This document shows, one piece after another, positions 22,892 through 33,170 of a DNA stretch of 64,000 bases. This DNA comes from Lunularia cruciata (lineage: Eukaryota > Streptophyta > Marchantiopsida > Lunulariales > Lunulariaceae). Within the stretch, counting starts at the first letter, position 1; each line of letters opens with the position of its first letter. Position numbers and translations under genes: made by a program. Below the pieces are notes generated by a model. That model saw only the letters and a list, made by a program, of their open reading frames with translations, searched no databases and had not been told where the DNA came from. Location: positions 7,383,001 through 7,447,000 of the forward strand of contig OX419758.1 of assembly GCA_948567375.1 (NCBI GenBank), written 5' to 3'.

Positions 22892-24596
22892 TTCTTGGGG
22901 AACTGTTCACACAAACATATTACGAAGATCAAGAAGTGACATGCAAACCAGGCTCGCTCAAAAGGCCACATCATATACCCCCAAAGGAAAAAGAGAAAAG
23001 GAATACAATGACAACAAAAAGTGCAAAAAGGGGATAACGAGCACGAGGTCAAAAGAAACAGGATTAAAAACCGGGCTAGAACTATGGCCCCCCAGCCATA
23101 GTTCACCGGTGGCCAGTGGGGTCAGACTCCATCCGGAATGGGTCTATCATATACATTCTATCCATTATCAAAGCCATTTTAATCCAAGAGCATGCAAGCA
23201 CGAGGTATACTGAACCTCAAGAAATGTTACGAGTCATGTGTCCCTTTCATAGCTCACCAAAGTAGGTTACAGTGAAGGATTGTCAAGCTTGCTCCTATCT
23301 AGATCATGAGGTTTAACAAGCAGACCAAGTAGAAAAGACAAACCAGGAAATACAGTAGAGATCAAGAATGAGAGCGCTAAAATTGAAGCAAAAGCTGTTG
23401 AAGAAACTGATAACATCCTGCACTTATTACTTGACACTGTCATCTCTTGAGACAAAGAATTACCGTAAGACTATGGCGCTGTTACTTACTTGCACCGATT
23501 GCAATTGCTTGATTTTACAAATCTCACCTTTGCGTGGACCTCTTTCGGCACATAAAAGTCCTCAGTTCTGACGATTGAGTTCGTCGAGAATATAAATAAG
23601 CATCTCCTGAGCAACAACACAACCTAGTTCTAGATGAGACTCTTCGCATCTAATATACAGGACAAATTAGTCCATTCACGCGGATATAACATCATTGCCC
23701 AGGTGTCCTTCATCACGTACCTTGTATGAAGGGAAGTGAGTAATATGATTAGAATTTGTGCACTTTTCTTTTCCGTCAACTTTCGATAACTGCCTCGGTT
23801 CCGGCTTGGGGTTCTTTAGGTTCTTCCGGTTTGCATTTATCCCAAATCTTTGTCACTGAAACTTTTAAAATAAGTTCAGAATATGAGTTTGGATAATGGG
23901 AGTCAAGGTGCGTTTATCGAGAGTATTGGGAGACACTTGGGTTCGCAAGATGCGGCCGCACGGAATATCCAGGCGTGCTACGGTATGCTTCCGGTCCATC
24001 CGCAAGCACCCAGCTCCTCAATATTTTTAAACCAGTTTCACTGAAGGATTATTCAATACTTAATAGAAATCGAGCACGAAAAACGGCCTAAAGGTAATTT
24101 ATCATGCTTCGCACCTCAAGCAGCAAATAACCATATTAGCTTCGCAGTTGCAGAAGATGTCGACGTAGATATGATATCGATGGATGAGTTCTGATTGTAG
24201 ATCCTGTGATTCTCTAAAATCACACTAACCACTAATAGGCGGTATAGTGAAATAATGACACTGGATATCGCCGGTCATTCTCCACTGTGGCCGCACGTTC
24301 TCGTGTCAAGATTGTGCAAATATATTATTTTGTCTTGTAGTGAGGGAGAAGGCACACGTTAGTTTGTCATTTCTCGGTATCGCACATCCATCTCTTCGGC
24401 CGTCGCTTTTGGTCTCCGTTACCGAGATTTATTCTTCGGCAGAGTCAGTAACGGGCTGACAACGAATATTAACTGGTGATTCTCCAGTCCTCTCACTGAC
24501 AATATGACAGTAGTTAATAAGATAAAACTAATATTCTGGTAGGTAATGGCTAATTAATGGGAAGTAACTTTCACATGTCGGAATAATCATGAAATC
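22892..24596. other. Intergenic; contains a weak repeat, no gene
   Basis: 22950-23110 resembles 28538-28690 (shared AAAAGGCCA, GAGAATACAA/GGAATACAA, AAAAGTGCAAAA, GGGCTA and ACTATGG blocks in the same order), a second short dispersed repeat or diverged relative of the LINE tail. The remainder has only chance frames (for example 22881-23213 plus). Confidence 0.4.
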
Positions 24597-24698
24597 AGGG
24601 AAAAAGGCGACCGCGTAGGAAAAATGAAGGATGGAAGACCCTATCAAGCCGTACAAGGGAGAGGAAAAAAAAGTAACATGGGGCTAAGCCCCAAATGA
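24597..24698 (-). repeat. Stand-alone LINE 3'-tail copy with exact 12-bp target-site duplication
   Basis: In the minus orientation the unit reads TCATTTGGGGCTTAGCCCC, CATGTTACTTTTTTTTCC, CTCTCCCTTGTACGGCTTGA, GGTCTTCCATCC, then TACGCGGTCGCC. It is flanked by AATCATGAAATC at 24585-24596 and 24699-24710, an exact 12-bp repeat. The element itself is only 102 bp. The duplication shows that this short unit was inserted as such. Confidence 0.9.
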
Positions 24699-24710
24699 AA
24701 TCATGAAATC

Positions 24711-25480
24711 CACAACGCAAAACAATAGTGTTTACTTTCAATCTTTGGTTTTCCCCTTGTACGATTCGATGTGTTTTTCATATTTGATGTGCTATATATA
24801 GTTATCTTAGTATTATTTTATTAGAATAACTTTTTTCAATGAAATTTTCGATCCAACCAATCTGCACCTCGGTGATCATACTATGAAATATTGCAGGTAT
24901 AACTGTGAAATTTTATTTCGACATTTACGTGTGTAGCCTCTTTCCTATTTAGAAACTATATTCTACTTGAGTTTTGAACAATATCTACTATCATGATCAC
25001 CTGCATTTCTGAAATAAAGTTTGAAGATTAGAATTTATGGCATTTACACTTTGGTTTTTCTAAATTTAATTTTAGTTATGATCCAAAATTTCTCCAAGCT
25101 TTTCTTCGTGAGCAATGGGTCTAAATTTTTTGAAGTCTTTTCAATTTGGTGAAAAATTATATGTTTTGATTTTCATATTTAAATTAATAATATTCATTAT
25201 ATACATAAAATTAATGATTCTGTAAATTATCAAACAATTATTTTTTAATTATATATAAAATAATTTTTATTTTTTCCATATAAAAATTATATTGTAAAAT
25301 AACATTGATATTTTCTTTAAATTATGAATAAATGATAGGATAAAATAAAATAGAAATCTTATAATACTATCAATCCCACAATTGTAATGAATATGTTAAA
25401 AAATGAGATAACTAATAATAAGATGTAGTATATATGCTGATATAAAAAATATTGATAATTCTATGTATCAATACTATTTT
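24711..25480. other. Very AT-rich spacer; no gene
   Basis: Long A/T runs and no reading frame or repeat structure beyond low complexity. Confidence 0.6.
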
Positions 25481-26340
25481 AAGAGAAAAAGCGACCGCAT
25501 AGAAAAAACAAAGGACGGGAAGACCCCATCAAGTCGGGAAGAGAGAGACAAAAAAAGTAAAATGGGGCTAAGCCCCAAGAGAGTCTATATGAGAAATTTA
25601 CACTACCGCACCTAAGATATCCAAGCTATGCAGTCGTACGGTCTACACACAAATGGAGCATCCAAAGAAACATCATCTATTGTGATTGCTCTCCTCTGGA
25701 TTGCACCAGCCACTGCACTCTGTAGAGCAATGAACATATGCTATCTAAAATATGCTACAAAGTATGAGAGTGAGAGTGGTACCCCTGGCGCCTAACATGA
25801 TAAGCTCTCGTGCAATCCTTGAGAAATGTGTCAAGCGCCGTGTCCATCGCTCCATATAACTCCAAGGCTAGAGGAACAAAGAGATGACCTTGTTGCATGC
25901 AACTATACTTGGAGACCTTGTGACTTGCTGCTGCACCCGCTGCCCATCCAAGGGATGGGTAATCACTCCCTCCAAAACTGTATCTTGGGTAGTGTCCGTA
26001 ACCACGTCATCCGCTTTTGTCACTTGATCATCTCGGACCAAGTATAGGTCTGCCCTAACACGTGTCGTCTGTAAAGCATATGAACGCTCCCTCCAAGCCA
26101 AGTATCCACTCTCTCGTGCCAAAGCAAACACTTTGTCCCTAATAGCATCATAGGTAGCTATCCTTTGTCCTCCAAAAGGACACCGTGTCATGTGGACCGC
26201 TGCTGCATCTAGTGTAGAACCATACTCACAAGCGAGTAATGAAAATGCAAATGGGTGGACCAAACCTAGGTGAAACCTCATCACTCTGTAGAGAAAGAGT
26301 TTGTCAATACTACTGGAATTTCTTTCCATTTTACTTCTTA
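25481..26340 (-). mobile_element. 5'-truncated LINE copy: RT C-terminus plus 3' tail
   Basis: The minus-strand frame 26329-25868 (153 residues) carries HMTRCPFGGQRIATYDAIRD and the ADLYLV...ADDVV block, the C-terminal His/Cys 'HxxxCxxGG..R' region and nuclease-like segment of this LINE class. It continues, with stops, into GGGGCTTAGCCCC (25564-25576), CTCTCTTCCCGACTTGATGG, and ends TATGCGGTCGC near 25491. Base-level similarity to 43217-43900 covers the entire segment. The 5' part of the RT is absent. This copy proves that the dispersed ~100-bp units are the LINE's own 3' end. Confidence 0.8.
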
Positions 26341-26520
26341 GATTTTGTCCTTTGTAGGGCTTGCTAAGATCCCATCCTTCTTGTTATCACAAAAAATTAT
26401 CTATTTCATGAATATAAATTACAATACATATATTTGGATAAAATTAGTGAAATTAATGGTAAATTATAAAGGATAGAGAAAAGTCATTTTCGGTTTGTTT
26501 GTGAAACTCGCTATAAATTC

Positions 26521-26636
26521 GAGTAGAAGGCGACCGCATAGTAAACATGAAAGATGGGAAGACCCCATCAAGCCCTAAAGGGAGAGAAAAAAAAAGAAGG
26601 TAACATGGGCTAAGCCCCAATAGAGTCTGTATGAGT
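26521..26636 (-). repeat. Stand-alone LINE 3'-tail copy with exact 10-bp target-site duplication
   Basis: Minus orientation: ACTCATACAGACTCTATTGG, GGCTTAGCCC, CATGTTACCTTC, GGGCTTGATGGGGTCTTCCC, then TATGCGGTCGCCTTCTACTC. The flanks CTATAAATTC at 26511-26520 and 26637-26646 are identical. A further diverged direct repeat containing CGGTTTGTTTGTGA surrounds the insertion (about 26490 and 26664), so the target region was itself duplicated. Confidence 0.9.
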
Positions 26637-26703
26637 CTATAAATTCAGGGAAAAGTCAGCTCGGTTTGTTTGTGAGATTTATCGAACTCGCAATATAACG
26701 ATG

Positions 26704-26731
26704 TCACACGCGCCAAAATTGGCGCGTGTGA
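26704..26731. repeat. 28-bp palindrome, GC-rich arms
   Basis: TCACACGCGCCAA-AA-TTGGCGCGTGTGA: 13-bp perfect arms around two bases. Each arm contains TTGGCGCG, close to the E2F-type TTSSCGC consensus. Possible protein-binding or hairpin site; no gene lies close by. Confidence 0.7.
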
Positions 26732-26746
26732 AATCATTACATTCTC

Positions 26747-28230
26747 CTCTAATGTGTAACGTGTGTTTAGGGACTTTGTGTACTTAAAATATATCTTTCA
26801 TTACTTTGATTTCTTGTAAGTGATGGCACGTCCATTGCAAAGTAAGGTAGTTAGTCTTGTAACAAGTTTACTCATTCTGAGCGCCTTTAATCCGCCAGCT
26901 TGTCCATTACGACGCGGTTCAGTATTTTGCCTTTGGAGGTTAAATACCCACGCTATTGAATCTCCAAATTCTTGGGGACCCCCTTCTCCAATTTGAACTG
27001 TTTATTAAAGATGGAAAAAGGCGACCGCTCAGTTATTTAAAGTACTCTTTCTAGATGGGATTTAGCTGCCAAAATCGAAAACTATGTGTAGTGGGAATGC
27101 TGCATGAGGTCATGAGTGCCCCATGAGAATTTAGCTGATAAGAATTATCTAACGTGTTGGTCTGACGTGCGTCAACTGACTGAAGGCCACTTCACATGGC
27201 TCAATGATGTACGTCAGTTTTGACGTTCGTCAGTCTGTAAAACATTGACGAAAAGAGCATAATCATGTGTCCATGGGAGTGCATAGGTCCGGCAGTTAAT
27301 TTGGACGTCTTTCAACCTCATATGTATATTTGTGATGACACTTCATTTTGGATTATTGATTGGCGTTAATAGGTAACCGGTTCTCAGACTAGATTATGTA
27401 AAGTAAAGAATAGAGGGTTTGTAAATCAATAAAAAAAATTTCACTTTCGTTTAACAAAAGAATCTCCATCAAATTTAGCTTTTAGTTTTTTTATATATAG
27501 ATGAATTTTTATGATTTCATATTTTTGTGATTAATGGAGTTTCAAATAGAAAATTTTATGTAATTAATCACATTAGTAAGGAGAAAAAACAATTTATGAA
27601 AAAAAAAATTATTACACATAGTACTGGAACTGGTTCTCGTTGACAAACAATTTCTTTTTTTATCTTAAAATAGAATACTAATAAAATGATTTCATTCTTA
27701 AATAACACATGACCAACATTGAATAACGGTCCAAAAATGAAAAAGGTAAAACATATTACATCTGCATCCCCGTCTCGAAGGTCAAAATTAAAATCGAAGA
27801 TGTATTTGCTTGGAACGATTAAAAAATCGATTTCGATCTCGCGAAGACTGGAAGTAAGAAGGTTCATTTCCGGGAAAATTTAAACCTGTCATAGGAAGGG
27901 AATGCACGATCGTTCTATTGCACGTTGTATCACCCGACTCATTAATTTAGAAAATTCTCGGTTCGAAAAAGCTCAAATGGAACTAGAGTTGCCTGAGGTA
28001 TAGGCTCCGGCAGAGGGTTCGAACGTCAGACAGACCTGACGTGCACATGAGCTCCGTCAAAATTGTAATTGCCGGACTTTGTCTTTTAGTGGACCGCCGG
28101 AGCCCAAAAGAGCCATGTGAATCGCGTATGAGGTTGCTGAGATGCCCTATTTTCAAAATGTTGCCTCAATGAAGTAGATACAATTATTCGGTACAAATAG
28201 TGTCAGTGGGGAAGGTTCTTGACATTAGTT
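26747..28230. other. Intergenic; no gene
   Basis: A very short LINE-tail end (AAAAAGGCGACCGCTCAG, 27013-27030) is the only recognisable piece. Several GACGT/ACGTCA motifs cluster at 27150-27250. The minus frame 27568-27867 is hydrophobic, AT-driven and without domain features. Confidence 0.45.
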
Positions 28231-28233
28231 GCA

Positions 28234-28315
28234 CCTATTTAAAAGTGCAGACTGCTACGAGGAGGAGCAGTCTGCACTTTTAAATAGGCACTTTTAAACT
28301 GCTCCTCCTCGTAGC
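28234..28315. repeat. Two overlapping, mutually exclusive perfect hairpins
   Basis: 28234-28256 pairs perfectly (23 bp) with 28266-28288 across a 9-base loop. In addition 28254-28271 is the perfect reverse complement (18 bp) of 28298-28315. The central segment GCTACGAGGAGGAGCAGT can therefore pair either with its left or with its right neighbour. The CTTTTAAA words on the two sides suggest that one part was copied from the other by strand switching. Confidence 0.85.
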
Positions 28316-28368
28316 TATGATATCTTAGGCCCTGTAAGCGGATTTCTCTTGCGGACACTACAGGAACG

Positions 28369-28453
28369 TAGCCCTAATCTTTTTACCGTTTATATCTTCT
28401 CTTTGTACGGCTCGATGAGGCTGATTTCTTGTTATCTTACGTAGTCGCCTTCC
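28369..28453 (+). repeat. LINE 3'-tail copy (degenerate), plus orientation
   Basis: TAGCCCTAATCTTTTTACC, CTTTGTACGGCTCGATGAGG, then CTTACGTAGTCGCC. The left half of the hairpin and parts of the middle have changed. Confidence 0.65.
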
Positions 28454-28601
28454 TATCCTTCATATGGTCTCCTTTTCCTCTCCTAGTAAAAGTTTTATTA
28501 TATATATATATAAGTTATATAAGTTTATTCCTCTAGCTAACGAGCGCCAAAAGGCCAAATCGTGAAAAGAGAATACAAAATTATTTAAAAGTGCAAAATA
28601 G

Positions 28602-28668
28602 GGAAAAGGCGACCGTGCCATAGAGAACATAAGTTCCAAACTTAAGCAAAAAGGGCTAAAAGCCAATG
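28602..28668 (-). repeat. LINE 3'-tail copy (shortened), minus orientation
   Basis: GGAAAAGGCGACCGTGCCATAG at the left end matches the tail terminus, and AAAAAGGGCTAAAAGCC at the right end resembles the hairpin. The middle is diverged or deleted. Confidence 0.5.
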
Positions 28669-28963
28669 AAACTATGGGTCCCTGCCACACATAGAGAGAA
28701 TCAAAATATTCTACTGTTAGACGCTGTGTACAAGTCGTCCAATAATATATCTGGTAGATGTCCAGCCTTGACAGAGTATTAGAGAATCCTTAGAGCAACT
28801 AAGGTATAGCATACTTTTGTCTATATTTGCTTCCTCGTTCCTACTTCATTCTGTCCCCACTGAATTTGCGGTGATACTCTTTGCTTTCGGCACTTGCCAT
28901 GCGGTTTGTCTCTATGGGTAGGATGATAGGAATAAAAGCTGTCGATGACCATTTTGTATAGGG

Positions 28964-29047
28964 AGAAAAGGGCGACCGCGCAGAAATCAAGAACCCGTCA
29001 AGCCCGTACAAGGGTGAGACATAATAGTTAAAATGGGGTTAAGTCTC
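28964..29047 (-). repeat. LINE 3'-tail copy, minus orientation
   Basis: GAAAAGGGCGACCGCGCAG, then GTCAAGCCCGTACAAGGGTG and AAAATGGGGTTAAG. The hairpin's right half is lost at 29047. Confidence 0.75.
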
Positions 29048-29267
29048 TTTTTTATATTAGATTTAGATAGGGTGTAATTAAATGTATTGTAAAATGTATG
29101 CATATTAAATATAATTATATAATATGTGTTTATGGTTCTATAATCCATAAAATAAAATTTCTATAAAATAAATTACATTAAATGAGAATTATTTAAAGCT
29201 TTTAGTAAAAATATAATTTATATAATTTAAATATAATAAACATAAAATTTTCATATCGATTTTATTG
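29048..29267. other. Extremely AT-rich spacer
   Basis: Mostly A and T with ATAATATA and TATAAAATA words; no gene or structured repeat. Confidence 0.6.
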
Positions 29268-29358
29268 AAACTTAGTCTCATTTTACTTATATTATCTCAC
29301 CCATATGGGTTCGATGGAGTGTTCCATCCTTCATGTTTTCTACGCGGTCGCCCTCTCT
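29268..29358 (+). repeat. LINE 3'-tail copy, plus orientation
   Basis: CTTAGTCTCATTTTAC, ATCTCACCCATATGGG, GTTCGATGGAGTGTTCCATC, then CTTCATGTTTTCTACGCGG and TCGCC. The terminal 30 bases are the best-preserved terminus in the window. Confidence 0.8.
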
Positions 29359-29718
29359 TCTAAATCGAGTACTCTTGACCTTGTGAAACAGTAATGAGAC
29401 ACTAGGGATTTTCATGGTACAGAAATCTCCGAAACCATGGCACTTATCGGGAACTGCGTTTATGCATCTTAGATCTAATGAGAGCCGATGTAGCGGATGC
29501 GTCGACAAAAAGAAGGGAAGATCCATAAATCGTACATGAACAAAAAGCCAAGCGGCAAGATAGGACTAAGTTCAGAGCGTTCCGCCGTAAAATATGTCTT
29601 GTGAGTAGGAATCTGACAAGTTTGAAGATTCTTAACTCAAAGATCGACATTTATTTCACAAGTTGAGAAGGACCTATCCATAAAAGTTAGGCTGTGTTGT
29701 TTGTACACCAAATAATCG

Positions 29719-29819
29719 AGAGAAAAAAGCGACCACATAGAACACACGAAGGAGGGGAAGACTCCATCAAGCCCGAGCGAGAGAAAAAAAAAGGTAAAAT
29801 GAAGCTAGGCACCAATAAT
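29719..29819 (-). repeat. LINE 3'-tail copy, minus orientation
   Basis: GAGAAAAAAGCGACCACATAG, GGGGAAGACTCCATCAAGCC, AAAAAAAAAGGTAAAATG and the changed hairpin AAGCTAGGCACC. Flanks ACCAAATAATCGA and ACCAATAATATCGA are probably an eroded target-site duplication. Confidence 0.8.
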
Positions 29820-32066
29820 ATCGAAATATGAGAAATATTTCAGGCAAAGACTTAAACCGACCTCGCTATTCAGCCATCCGACTTTCCAGTACTCGAAGTT
29901 GGCGGAAGGACTTAAGGGTATATTTTTTCCTATGGGATATATTTTTCGCCTTATAGGAGCCATGTTCCATCCAAAAATGTACCCTTAATAACCGGCTAAA
30001 ATCAAGGAACTGGTTAGAAACAAAAAAATTACAAGATAATTAATGTTTATATAAAATTGCTATTATAAGCCATAACCACCGCGAGTCTATCGTGTAAAAA
30101 GTACATATCATATAGCACAAAAGTTCAAAAATGTACTAGATTTAGTTGATCTGTTAAAATAGGATCTATTACGTCATCATTATGATCTAGAAGTCTTTTC
30201 CTTTTCAAGTCATACATTCTTACAATCCCATTCTTTCCAATCTATTATGAATGACATGCTCTTTTTTATCACTTTTTTTATGTTTTATATTCTTCCTTTT
30301 CATGGTTTATAATTAATTAATGAAATTGACTTCACAAACAAATATGATTGTTAGGTGCATCTAGTCTGAGGATTTTGAGTATTAGTTTCTAATGCATTAC
30401 GGTTTTGGATTTATATCTCAAGAATAAAACAGCATCTTAAGTAATAATTTTTCCTACATAAAATCACATAAACCCTTAGTGGACTAAAAGGATAGATATG
30501 AATGTCAATAAGGAGAAAATTAGATTTCAAATTTATTATGACATTCAAATCATTTTATAAAGCATTGAAATATTAGAAAAATAAAAAAATCTAGGTATAT
30601 TTCCATATGTTCTAATCTTTCATGGTAAGGTGTTTATTTCACTAGGGACTTGAATTTGCAAAAAAGATGTAAAGTCTGGAAAATAGACCTGTCCCAAGGT
30701 TTTAGTAAAATTATAGGAATCTCCCAAAATTGTTGGCAAATAAATTTCACTATTTAAACATACCCTATGATAATTGTATCAAATCCTCTCAAAATTAGAG
30801 TCTAGTTATCAACGCTCATAGCACTTATTATTTGTGAAAATATTTATACTCATCATTGATTATATACAATCTTAACGATTTAGATATGAGTAGTTGCCTT
30901 TTAGTTCAAGAGTTGGCCAGTTCCTTGTTATTTTGAACATTAATAATTCTTTTGTTTACCAAAGACTAAATTTTAGAACTGAGATAGGATGATAGAGACG
31001 TTGGAGATTGCCAAATGGACGTACAGTACCCAAACACTAGGAACTTACATGTTACATAACATGCATCTTACATTACAAATGGAGAAAACTGACAAACAAA
31101 GAAATGTGGTTTGCTGGAATAGTTGGCAAACCATATGTTTATGGACATGGGAGTTTCCCTAAAGAACTTGCAAATCTTTATGCAGAATAATTTCGTTTCA
31201 TAATACATAAAGTTAGTTGAAGTGTAACTCCGTGCTAAGAATGAGAGAAGTATGCAAAGATCAGATAATAAAGATTCAAAATACTCATTCCAAAAGCTCT
31301 GATTTTGGATTTGTTGTTAATGAGGAAATGCATCCAAATTTTTTTGCTTTAGAGGAGTTTTTATTTCTCCATTATTTGTAGAGATTAGTGAAGTACTATC
31401 AGTCAAACAAGAATAGGAAATAGGTATCTGGGGAATTATCGGTGTATTCTAGTAAATTATGCTAATAATTTTTCAATAATCTTTTTCTTCGTACTTATAG
31501 TATTGTGGATTAAAATTCCCTTGTAACATACTTATTTTTCACATGTACAATTCCTATTGAGTCTACAAACCCAATGTAATAAATTTCTTAAGTTTCCTTT
31601 CTAAAAGCAACTATTTACTCCTCTTGCCATGGTTACTTACGAGGCGCACAGATCTGAAAACCATGAAATTCTACCAAGCATATAATAGTGCCAAATAAGA
31701 AAATAAGGTCAAATGTGTACTTGATTGATTTATCACATGCTATGTTGTTTTTAATAATATATAACTGGATCTGATTCATGATTCTCATGTGAATTTTGTT
31801 TTAATAAGTCAATTATCAGTTTTATCTCACATGCATTGACTTGACCTTCTTTTATGTTTTTGTTGAGTGAATTGAGCTAATTCTTTATCTTGGGTGTTTT
31901 GTATTTCTCCTACACTATACAAAATATAATATTATGATCTCTTTGGTCGTATACGCGCTGTGATAGTCATAGATCCGGGAAATAGCACATGATTGATGGC
32001 TGCAGATGAACTTGATGGAAGATGGTCGATCGCTATTTTTAGACTTCAGTTGTTGTAAGGCAGATT
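29820..32066. other. AT-rich intergenic sequence; no gene
   Basis: No frame above 60 codons on either strand, no recognisable motif and no repeat match within the window. Confidence 0.55.
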
Positions 32067-32071
32067 CCTTT

Positions 32072-32168
32072 TACCAATACCATTGAGGCTTAGCCCAATT
32101 TCTACCTTATGTCCTTTCCTTGATGGGCTTTCCCATCCTCCTTATTACCCTACGCGGTCGCCTCCTTC
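32072..32168 (+). repeat. LINE 3'-tail copy, plus orientation
   Basis: ACCAATACCATTGAGGCTTAG, CCCAATTTCTACC, CCTTGATGGGCTTTCCCATC, then CCCTACGCGGTCGCC. Flanks share TCCTTTT, a possible short duplication. Confidence 0.8.
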
Positions 32169-32295
32169 CTCCTTTTCAGACTTTCATTCAAATACAAAAT
32201 CTCAGGTCTAACGCAATAAAAAAACCATGTGCATCGGCAAGAGAATGATCTCGCATCCGTGCGTTCATAACCATATCGTGACAATGTTTTCGTAA

Positions 32296-32419
32296 TATTA
32301 CCGATACTATTGGGGCTTAGCCCCATTTTACCTCCTTGTCTTTTCGTTGGGGGGGGGGGGGGGGGGGGGTTCATGGGGCTCTTCCTTCCTTCTTGTTTTC
32401 ATACGCGGTCACGTTTTTC
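32296..32419 (+). repeat. LINE 3'-tail copy with 10-bp target-site duplication and a poly-G expansion
   Basis: TATTACCGATACTATTGGGG, CTTAGCCCCATTTTACC, CTTGTCTTTTCGTT, then a run of 21 G (32349-32369) where other copies have GGGCTTGATGGGGT, then CTCTTCCTTCC and ATACGCGGTCACG. The flanks GTTTTCGTAA at 32286-32295 and 32420-32429 are identical. The G-run either expanded by slippage in this copy or is a sequencing/assembly artefact. Confidence 0.88.
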
Positions 32420-32957
32420 GTTTTCGTAACGTGAATGTTGTCTCGTTGTTCTATCTACACTTTGATCAGAAAATGGAGTCCCTCTGGAAAGCGGCTGCCG
32501 GAAGTACGTCACCTGGGATTCATATTACTGCATCTGGAATGCTGGCAGCCGAGAGTTGGTCTCCCGACTGAACGGCCACCACCCTACAGATGGTGAGAGC
32601 AGTTACAGCGGCTAATCGTCGCGGCGGTCGGCTTACAGGCGGAACCTGCGACCGGCTGCATGCGAGGTAAATCCGCGGGACGGCAATTCGTGTCTACACG
32701 TTGCGATGAGTAGCCAGTTTACATGTGACCGGCCACTCAAAGTAAATAACCTCCCGAGGCAGCCGTCGATGCCCGGGTGGTAAAACTGACGGTGTTGGCG
32801 TTGGTCGAGTTCATGGTGGAGTGCCTTAGACCTCCTGCGGGATCGGGATTGAAGAGTCCCTGGGACAGAGGTTTAAGCACTACCATATCGTCATGATCTT
32901 AAGAAACCACAGTAACCTGTGAGACCTTATGAGTGGTTTCCATAGGAACGGGTTACT

Positions 32958-33061
32958 GGTAATACAGGTTCTAGTGGTAATACGGGTTCTAACCGGTGAT
33001 CACGATACCGGTGATACAGGTTCTAGCGGTAATACTGGTTCTAACCGGTGAGCACGATGCC
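32958..33061. repeat. Tandem pair of 52-bp units
   Basis: Units 32958-33009 and 33010-33061 are directly adjacent and differ at only a few positions. Each contains GGTTCTAGYGGTAATAC and GGTTCTAACCGGTGA and ends CACGATRCC. Within each unit the word GGTAATACNGGTTCTA is itself repeated, so this is a two-level microsatellite-like structure. Confidence 0.9.
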
Positions 33062-33118
33062 AATCGATTCCATGCACGTCTCTTTCGTACTTTTCGTGAG
33101 ACAAAGCTCAGATGAACA

Positions 33119-33170
33119 AAGGTTTCGTAGGCTGTCATGATAAAAAGGTTTCTTAGGCTGTCATGATAAA
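33119..33170. repeat. Tandem pair of 26-bp units
   Basis: AAGGTTTCKTAGGCTGTCAT followed by GATAAA, twice in a row, with one base different. It lies 57 bp beyond the 52-bp tandem pair. Confidence 0.9.

Noticed and set aside
24671-24692. GGGGCTAAGCCCC followed by a T-rich stretch as a transcription terminator
   Set aside because: Rho-independent terminators are bacterial; this is a plant nuclear repeat and the hairpin belongs to the LINE tail.
24597-24698. Helitron 3' end (hairpin plus CTRR)
   Set aside because: No CTRR follows the hairpin at the right distance, and target-site duplications of 10-12 bp exclude Helitrons, which make none.
27150-27250. Cluster of GACGT/ACGTCA words as a bZIP-controlled promoter
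   Set aside because: No gene starts nearby on either strand; motif density alone is not enough.
32347-32571. Frame starting MGGGGGGG
   Set aside because: The start is translated from the poly-G run in a LINE-tail copy; no protein support.
32958-33170. CRISPR-like array
   Set aside because: Only two adjacent units without spacers, in a plant nuclear sequence.
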